From assembly GCF_900182925.1 (NCBI RefSeq), contig NZ_LT900024.1:1550001-1614000 (forward strand): a stretch of DNA of 64,000 bases, given 5' to 3'. Position numbers and translations under genes: made by a program. The notes beneath the pieces were generated by a model. It made no database searches. It was not told the DNA's origin and saw only the letters and a list, made by a program, of their open reading frames with translations. Shown one piece after another: positions 58,948 through 64,000 of this stretch. The DNA comes from Psychrobacter sp. LV10R520-6 (GTDB lineage: Bacteria > Pseudomonadota > Gammaproteobacteria > Pseudomonadales > Moraxellaceae). Each line of letters begins with the position of its first letter. Positions within the stretch are counted from its first letter, which is position 1.

Positions 58948-59634
58948 ATGCCGCAAAAAATAATCAAAAAGAGCCACGTTATTCTTATTCATGGTTTGCA
59001 CCAAACCGCCTGGATTATGCGCCCACTCGCTAAGCGCTTACAAGCGCAAGGGTTTGATACTCATTAATACGGTTATCGTAGTATGCGTGATGGTATAAAA
59101 ATAAATAGCCAACGTCTCAATAATTGGCTTGAGCAACATCATCATCCTGACCAGCCGATAGACCTTATCGGTCATAGCTTGGGTGGACTTATTATCCGGG
59201 ATTTTGTTTGTCACTATCCGCAATGGCAGATTGGACGCTGCGTGACACTCGGCACACCGCATGTTGGTAGTATTTGTGCTGATTATATTTGGCGGTTGAC
59301 GCCTGCTGTGGTAGGAAAATCGTATATTGACGCCTTAGATGGGACGGTAGCGCCATTACCTGAGCATATCACTTTGGGTATAATTGCGGGAAACCGCCCC
59401 AAGGGTTTGGGGCAATTGTTTCTGCAGTATCATAACCGCAAATTACGTAAAGCAGATAGTCCGCTGCTGGATGACCATCTTATACATAATGGCACAGTGT
59501 ATTTGAAAGAGACCAAACTTGAAGCGGCTACTGACCACCTAATTATGCCAGTGTCGCATACAGGCATGTTAATCGATGCTGCCGTTGCTGAGCAAACCGG
59601 ATATTTCTTACAGCAGGGAATGTTTAAAAGGTAA
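58948..59634 (+). pseudogene. Alpha/beta hydrolase (lipase-like), one in-frame TAA
   Basis: A 229-codon frame from ATG 58948 to 59634 is open except for TAA at 59065-59067 (codon 40). The N-terminal part has VILIHGLHQTAWIMRPLAKRLQAQGF, typical lipase or esterase start with the oxyanion-hole strand. After the stop, YGYRSMRDGIKINSQRLNNWL leads to the nucleophile elbow LIGHSLGGLIIRDF (Ser77) and RCVTLGTPHVGS. Sequence similarity runs smoothly across the stop (THxYGYRS), so a CAA to TAA change is likely. A shorter protein could start at ATG 59083 but would lose the first strand and oxyanion hole. Pseudogene or sequencing error. Confidence 0.8.
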
Positions 59635-59659
59635 TAGCGCCTTAAACGGTGAAAGCGTT

Positions 59660-60988
59660 TTAAACGTTAATACCCATGCCTTGTTTCAATTCAACTTTAT
59701 GCATCTCAATCACCGGTATCAATATTTGGGTGACCCATTCATTACGCCAGCCCTTTAACCCTTGTGGTAACTCACCTAGATCTTTATCAAAGGCAATGAC
59801 TTCATACAGCTGACCCAGCCATTTTTTACGCATCAATACATTAGCGGGTACACCGATTTGCTCTGACTGCTTATCCACCGCTTCTTGTACGGCTTTTGAC
59901 AGAACTTTATTTTTGGAGCGATAAGGTGGCAATAGGCAAAGCGGATGCTCAACAGGCGCCAGCATTTTTGCATCATTGATTACCTTCATCAGCTCGTCTC
60001 CATACAGACGCAGCATACTTCGGTGAATCGTAGTTTTATGGGCCAGCTCGCGCATATTGCTCGGCTTTTCAGTGATAATCTCACGTACCGCTTGTTTTTT
60101 AATCACAAAAGTACGGGGTTGATTGGTCGCGCGCGCCAGTCCCTCACGCCAAGTAGCAACCGCTTGTAAGATAGCCATTTGTTGCGAATTATAGCGGTAA
60201 TCCGCCATGGTCAGATACATGGCCTCATCTTCGACATGCTGAGCCTGATATAGATCGTGGGCGTACAGCTGGCAGTCTGCCCACACATAGTCAAAGAGTC
60301 CTTGCGACTTAAGCGCATGTTCAAGACTTAAATATAAGGCGGGCAAAAAGCGTACATCATCAATGGCGTATTGCTCTTGCTCATCTGATAACGGACGCAT
60401 AAGCCAATCAGACTGGCTTTGCTCTTTATCAATGTGCATATCTAGCTGATCATCAAGGGCTTGCTGATAGCCCATTTGTAATTGTCCAGTCAAATAAGAC
60501 AAAGCAATCTGGGTATCAAAAATATTGGTTAATGGTGGACAGCCAGACAACAGGTAAAAAATACCCAAATCTTCACCACAAGCGTGCCAGATGGCGACAT
60601 CAACTTCGCTGAGTGCTTGCCATAATTCATTCAGTTGCAGCTGCGGTGCGTCTACTAAATAAATATGACCGCCAGTATTTAGCTGTACCAGTGCCAAACG
60701 GGGATAGTAAGTATCGCGCTTAATAAACTCAGTATCTAATGCAACCCGCCCGCAACCTTCTAGTGCATCAATAACTTCATCGAGCTGGTACTGCTCTTTT
60801 ATCCAAGTCACTGGCAGGTCATCAGCTACGTCTAGTAGCGCATCAATATCTAGCTCTGATAGCAACACTGCTGAATTTGAATCAGGAGATTTATTTGGTT
60901 GACTGTTATCAGTAACATTAATAGAATCAGCCGTTTCGGAGGATGAAGAAGAGTTAGCTGAGGCGCTTAGATCAGAGTGGTCAGACAC
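59660..60988 (-). CDS. rnd: Ribonuclease D
   Basis: 3'-5' exoribonuclease that trims tRNA ends. 442 residues, longer than the usual 370-385. The exonuclease domain (about 70-260) has the DEDD residues: VALDTEF (Asp85, Glu87), WHACGEDLGIFY (Asp), and YAIDDVRFLPALY (Tyr and Asp). HRDC repeats follow with ALDDQLDMHIDKEQSQSDW and YKVEWNEL-like linker before ATWREGLARATNQPR. The first 50 residues are Ser/Asp/Asn-rich and look disordered, not part of the fold. Its stop meets the lipase-like gene tail convergent by 25 bases. Confidence 0.9.
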   Translation of the reverse strand: MSDHSDLSASANSSSSSETADSINVTDNSQPNKSPDSNSAVLLSELDIDALLDVADDLPVTWIKEQYQLDEVIDALEGCGRVALDTEFIKRDTYYPRLALVQLNTGGHIYLVDAPQLQLNELWQALSEVDVAIWHACGEDLGIFYLLSGCPPLTNIFDTQIALSYLTGQLQMGYQQALDDQLDMHIDKEQSQSDWLMRPLSDEQEQYAIDDVRFLPALYLSLEHALKSQGLFDYVWADCQLYAHDLYQAQHVEDEAMYLTMADYRYNSQQMAILQAVATWREGLARATNQPRTFVIKKQAVREIITEKPSNMRELAHKTTIHRSMLRLYGDELMKVINDAKMLAPVEHPLCLLPPYRSKNKVLSKAVQEAVDKQSEQIGVPANVLMRKKWLGQLYEVIAFDKDLGELPQGLKGWRNEWVTQILIPVIEMHKVELKQGMGINV

Positions 60989-61124
60989 GGGCAGATACCT
61001 GCATAAATAGAAAAAAGAAAAACGCTAAAAAATAGCGATTAAAAAGGTTAAAAATAGACTATTAAAGAAAATTAATAGGCGCAGTATAGCAATATCAGGT
61101 AATAAAATGGTAAGCACTTACCTG

Positions 61125-61718
61125 TTATAGAAAAGAACGATTTTGCATCGCTTGACCAAGGGTCATACTATCAAGATATTCAAGCTCGCCGCCCATTGGC
61201 ACGCCTTGCGCTAAACGGGTGACTTTGTTCACGTGCCGGCTCACCGCTTCACTAATAAAGTGCGCGGTGGTCTGGCCTTCAACGGTGGTACCGGTCGCTA
61301 ATATAAGCTCCTCTACTGGCTCTTGCTTTACTCGCCATACCAGCTGCTCAATATTTAAATCATCCGCACTAATACCGTCAATCGGTGACAGATGACCACC
61401 TAGCACAAAATAGCGCCCACGGTAGCCAGCAGTCTGCTCAATGGCCATTACATCAGCAGCAGTCTCGACCACGCATAATAAGTTATCATCACGTCTTGGA
61501 TCTTGGCATAGGGGACAAATACTATCGTCACTGAAGCTATGACAGCGCTGACACTCAACGATGTCACGCATCGCCTCATCAAGGGCTTGGGCAAGCGCCA
61601 TCCCTTGGGGACGTTTTTTAGTCAGCAGATGTAACGCCATACGCTGGGCACTCTTTTGACCAACACCCGGTAAAATACGCAGCTGTTTTACCAGCTGATC
61701 AAATTTGGCTGTAAGCAA
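61125..61718 (-). CDS. recR: Recombination protein RecR
   Basis: Works with RecFO in gap repair, 197 residues, normal length. Helix-hairpin-helix [24 protein letters not shown] at the start, four-Cys zinc finger at Cys56, 59, 68, 71 (CQRCHSF, CPLCQDP), Toprim domain at about 80-175 ([17 protein letters not shown]) and a conserved C-terminus with [24 protein letters not shown]. Downstream of ybaB on the same strand, with a hairpin between the two. In many bacteria ybaB-recR form one operon; here a terminator separates them. Confidence 0.96.
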   Translation of the reverse strand: MLTAKFDQLVKQLRILPGVGQKSAQRMALHLLTKKRPQGMALAQALDEAMRDIVECQRCHSFSDDSICPLCQDPRRDDNLLCVVETAADVMAIEQTAGYRGRYFVLGGHLSPIDGISADDLNIEQLVWRVKQEPVEELILATGTTVEGQTTAHFISEAVSRHVNKVTRLAQGVPMGGELEYLDSMTLGQAMQNRSFL

Positions 61719-61837
61719 AGTGACTTCCTTTGTAAATGATATAGCTTGTAGAGAGTATAATTTTTAGAGGTTATAAAACGTTATAGATTATAAAAAATTA
61801 TAAACAAACAAGCAGTGAAATCTAAAATCCTACCTAT

Positions 61838-61875
61838 AAAAATGGGGTCGCATCGTGTAGATAACAACCCCATTT
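61838..61875 (-). terminator. Terminator between ybaB and recR
   Basis: AAATGGGGT / ACCCCATTT stem followed by TTTTA on the - strand, between the ybaB stop and recR. Confidence 0.65.
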
Positions 61876-61912
61876 CTGACTTCAATGCGCCGTGTTTAGC
61901 ACAAATGAATCC

Positions 61913-62242
61913 TTAGAACATACCTTGCATACCTGGTGGTAAACCCATGCCTTGGGTCGCGCCAGTCATAGTTTCTTCATATAACTCATCCGCCTGACGT
62001 ACCGCATCATTAATAGCAGCGGCGATTAGGTCTTCAATCATATCAGGCTCGTCTTCTAACAAGCTTGGATCAATAGTTAAGCGCTTGACCACATGACGAC
62101 CGGTCATGGTCACTTTGACCAAACCACTGCCCGCTTCTGCGTGAACTTCTTTATTGCCAAGCTCTTTTTTTGCGGTCTCGACATTGGCTTCGACTTTCTT
62201 TTGCATGGTTTGTGCTTGTTGCATCAATGCTTGAATATTCAT
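61913..62242 (-). CDS. ybaB: YbaB/EbfC family nucleoid-associated protein
   Basis: Small DNA-binding protein, 109 residues. Family pattern: [58 protein letters not shown] and a Gly/Met-rich tail with MGLPPG. Coiled-coil start and central basic strand. Usual neighbour recR is next, but dnaX, often upstream, is absent; metZ stands upstream instead. RBS AAGAGGCAA is visible. Confidence 0.93.
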   Translation of the reverse strand: MNIQALMQQAQTMQKKVEANVETAKKELGNKEVHAEAGSGLVKVTMTGRHVVKRLTIDPSLLEDEPDMIEDLIAAAINDAVRQADELYEETMTGATQGMGLPPGMQGMF

Positions 62243-62324
62243 AATTGCCTCTTATAGAAATGGAAAACTGTTAATAGTAAAGAATCATACCTTATCTTAT
62301 ATAAGCAGCATTATACCGCGATCG

Positions 62325-63665
62325 TTACAAACTGTCTAAACCGCGTGCCAAATCTTTGATAATATCTTCGACATCTTCCAGACCAACCGACAGACGAATC
62401 AGACCATCTTTAACGCCCGCTTCAGCGCGTGCTTCGGGACTAAGTCGGAAATGAGTGGTGGTGGCAGGATGAGTGATAGTGGTTTTCGCATCGCCTAGAT
62501 TATTGGTAATCGAAACCATTTGGGTGGAATCAATTACATGCCAAGCGGCCGACTTTGGATCGTGATTGTTGGGGTTGTCATTGACATTGGTACTGTCACT
62601 CGCTTTGACTTCAAAGCCCATAATTGCGCCATAGCCGTCTTTCATATGATGCTGACGTTTGGTCAATTCATGAGACGGATGATCGCTTAGTCCCGAGAAA
62701 TGCACAGCGCTAACATTGGGATGAGTGACCAAAAACTGCGCCACTTGATTGGCATTGGCACAGTGCGCCTGCATGCGCAGTTTGAGGGTTTCGAGTCCTT
62801 TAGTAAAGACCCACGCATTAAACGGGCTCATACTGATACCGCCTGAGCGTACCACAGTGAAGGCTTCTTGCATCAACTTGTCACTACCGACCAACGCGCC
62901 GCCCAGTACTCGGCCTTGACCGTCTAGATATTTGGTAGCTGAATGAATAACCACGTCAGCCCCTAAATCCAACGGCCGTTGCAACGCTGGGGTACCAAAG
63001 CAATTATCAACCACTAGCAAGATATCATTGGCTTTTGACAATTGGCTTAAATAGCCGATATCACAAATCTGCGCTAATGGATTACTGGGGCTTTCACAAT
63101 AGATGACTTTAGTATTGGGCTGTACCGCATTTGCCCACGCCTCATTATCGAAACAATCAACATAGCTGACCTCAACGCCAAACTTGGCCATGTAATTATT
63201 AAATAGCCCAATAGATGAGCCAAATAATTGATTGGCGGCCAGCAGATGATCGCCAGCTTTTAGATACGCTAAACACATGGTCAAAATCGCGCCCATACCT
63301 GAGGCCGTTGCTACCGCTCGCTCGCCATTTTCTAGAGCCGCTAGCCGGCGCTCAAAAGTACGCACACTGGGATTGGTATGACGTGAATAGACATTGCCGG
63401 TCTTAGTGCCATCAAAGTGCGCTGCTGCATCAGCCGCTGAGGTATAAACATAAGAGCTGGTAGTAAAAATAGGTTCTGAGTGCTCGCCCTCGTCAGTACG
63501 ATGCTGTCCTGCCCGCACGGCAATGGTCTGCATACCATAATCTAGCCCTAAATCTAGGGCGTCAGAACGCCAATTTGGATCCAGTTTATTTGTATTGCTG
63601 CTTAGATCGTTTTTTAAATTATTCTCATCATGACTGCTTTCATCATGCGCTTGCGACTGACTCAT
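62325..63665 (-). CDS. metZ: O-succinylhomoserine sulfhydrylase
   Basis: PLP enzyme making homocysteine from O-succinylhomoserine and sulfide. The Cys/Met PLP family marks are present: MQTIAVRAGQHRT, SRHTNPSVRTFERRLA, ASGMGAILTM, YCESPSNPLAQI, the PLP lysine in VIHSATKYLDGQGRVLGGALV and a final DVEDIIKDL. The start at 63665 (MSQSQAHDE) has GGAAAACTT just upstream; the longer ATG at 63701 has no such site. The 40 or so residues before the core (Ser/Asn/Asp/Lys rich) are unusual. MetZ-type rather than MetB/MetC by the SRHTNPSV motif. metK, also in methionine metabolism, is at the other end of this window but not linked. Confidence 0.9.
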   Translation of the reverse strand: MSQSQAHDESSHDENNLKNDLSSNTNKLDPNWRSDALDLGLDYGMQTIAVRAGQHRTDEGEHSEPIFTTSSYVYTSAADAAAHFDGTKTGNVYSRHTNPSVRTFERRLAALENGERAVATASGMGAILTMCLAYLKAGDHLLAANQLFGSSIGLFNNYMAKFGVEVSYVDCFDNEAWANAVQPNTKVIYCESPSNPLAQICDIGYLSQLSKANDILLVVDNCFGTPALQRPLDLGADVVIHSATKYLDGQGRVLGGALVGSDKLMQEAFTVVRSGGISMSPFNAWVFTKGLETLKLRMQAHCANANQVAQFLVTHPNVSAVHFSGLSDHPSHELTKRQHHMKDGYGAIMGFEVKASDSTNVNDNPNNHDPKSAAWHVIDSTQMVSITNNLGDAKTTITHPATTTHFRLSPEARAEAGVKDGLIRLSVGLEDVEDIIKDLARGLDSL

Positions 63666-63701
63666 AAGTTTTCCATTACTATTGTTAATATGTTCGTTCA
63701 T

Positions 63702-64000
63702 ACTTATATTGATATTATTAGTATTGATATTATTAGCGACTTTAAAAGAAGATTAACGTTTTTATTTTGGTATTTATGGGGGCTACAACCTTTGGGTTAT
63801 CATAGCATGTCACTTAGTATCAGGCACCTGCTAAGCGTTGTTTTTGAGTGCTTTTTAAAAAAACAGCGCCAAGCTTGGCTAAGACTTTGGTTGAGACTTA
63901 GGCTAAGAAAAATAACGTATTTTTAATAGGCAGATATCGCCACACCTGATAAGCTTGACGGCCGATTATGTTGTGCTTTACTCACTACACTTTTATGCCG
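63702..64000. other. Right edge, nothing recognised
   Basis: AT-rich region upstream of metZ. An apparent + strand frame over 63630-63926 overlaps metZ coding and has no family or ribosome site. Slight internal repetition of GACTT(T/A)GG near 63880-63905. No gene called. Confidence 0.5.

Noticed and set aside
63630..63926. 98-codon + strand frame at the right edge
   Set aside because: Begins inside metZ on the opposite strand, has no ribosome site and odd composition; taken as a shadow.

Overview
The window looks like a chromosomal segment of a Psychrobacter-like gammaproteobacterium (Moraxellaceae). This rests on overall protein character, moderate GC with AT-rich intergenic DNA, PpnP, YcgL, DUF3144, tandem BCCT transporters, and short palindromic interspersed repeats. 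It is an inference, because no 16S or other marker RNA gene is present. No tRNA or rRNA gene and no CRISPR array was seen.

Layout. 1-2036: 3' end of metK, a DUF3144 protein and a small Kazal-like lipoprotein. 2083-6714: two tandem paralogous BCCT transporters, with an IS630-family element (about 3800-4879) inserted just upstream of the second one transcribed. 6972-8258: lipoprotein PQQ-type sugar dehydrogenase. 8461-11055: clpB with a candidate sigma-32 promoter and a MITE-like repeat upstream. 11540-14866: L,D-transpeptidase, then an SDR dehydrogenase plus acyl-CoA synthetase pair. 15057-19343: topoisomerase IB interrupted by an in-frame TAA, ppnP, prfB with its +1 frameshift site, a HAD phosphatase and a gamma-carbonic anhydrase. 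19640-26123: PAP2 phosphatase, carA-carB and greA. 26359-28783: a decayed radical SAM DNA-repair-type gene beside an intact DUF4130 partner, followed by a GT4 glycosyltransferase. 30326-42127: a catabolic island for GABA/agmatine-type and glutarate compounds. It holds a deletion scar between a cupin regulator and agmatine deiminase, then sad, an APC permease, gabT, gabD, an IclR regulator, a CaiB-type CoA-transferase, gcdH and a second IclR regulator. 42241-45708: a broken lipoprotein gene, a membrane-anchored glutamate-synthase-like FMN protein and an NAGPA-domain lipoprotein. 45742-46394: two repeat elements. 46567-47921: hmp with an NsrR-type palindrome. 48224-51992: vWA/MoxR pair, an unknown membrane protein and YcgL. 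52402-58743: tandem glycine riboswitch followed by gcvT-gcvH-nitroreductase-gcvP. 58948-63665: lipase gene with an in-frame TAA, rnd, recR, ybaB and metZ.

How the genes work together. The glycine riboswitch very probably couples the glycine cleavage genes to glycine level. The GABA and glutarate genes feed succinate and crotonyl-CoA/acetyl-CoA metabolism under local IclR regulators. hmp is probably de-repressed by nitric oxide through NsrR. clpB is probably heat-shock controlled.

A recurring theme is local gene decay. Two genes carry a single in-frame TAA, one has a 17-bp tandem duplication plus a homopolymer shift, one lipoprotein gene has frameshifts, and one deletion fuses two divergent genes. 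The other theme is small palindromic mobile repeats. I found no clear sign of a wholly new multi-gene system. The most unusual items are the tandem glycine riboswitch with a long linker, the deletion scar, the decay of the radical SAM partner only, and a candidate translated leader/attenuator before carA.
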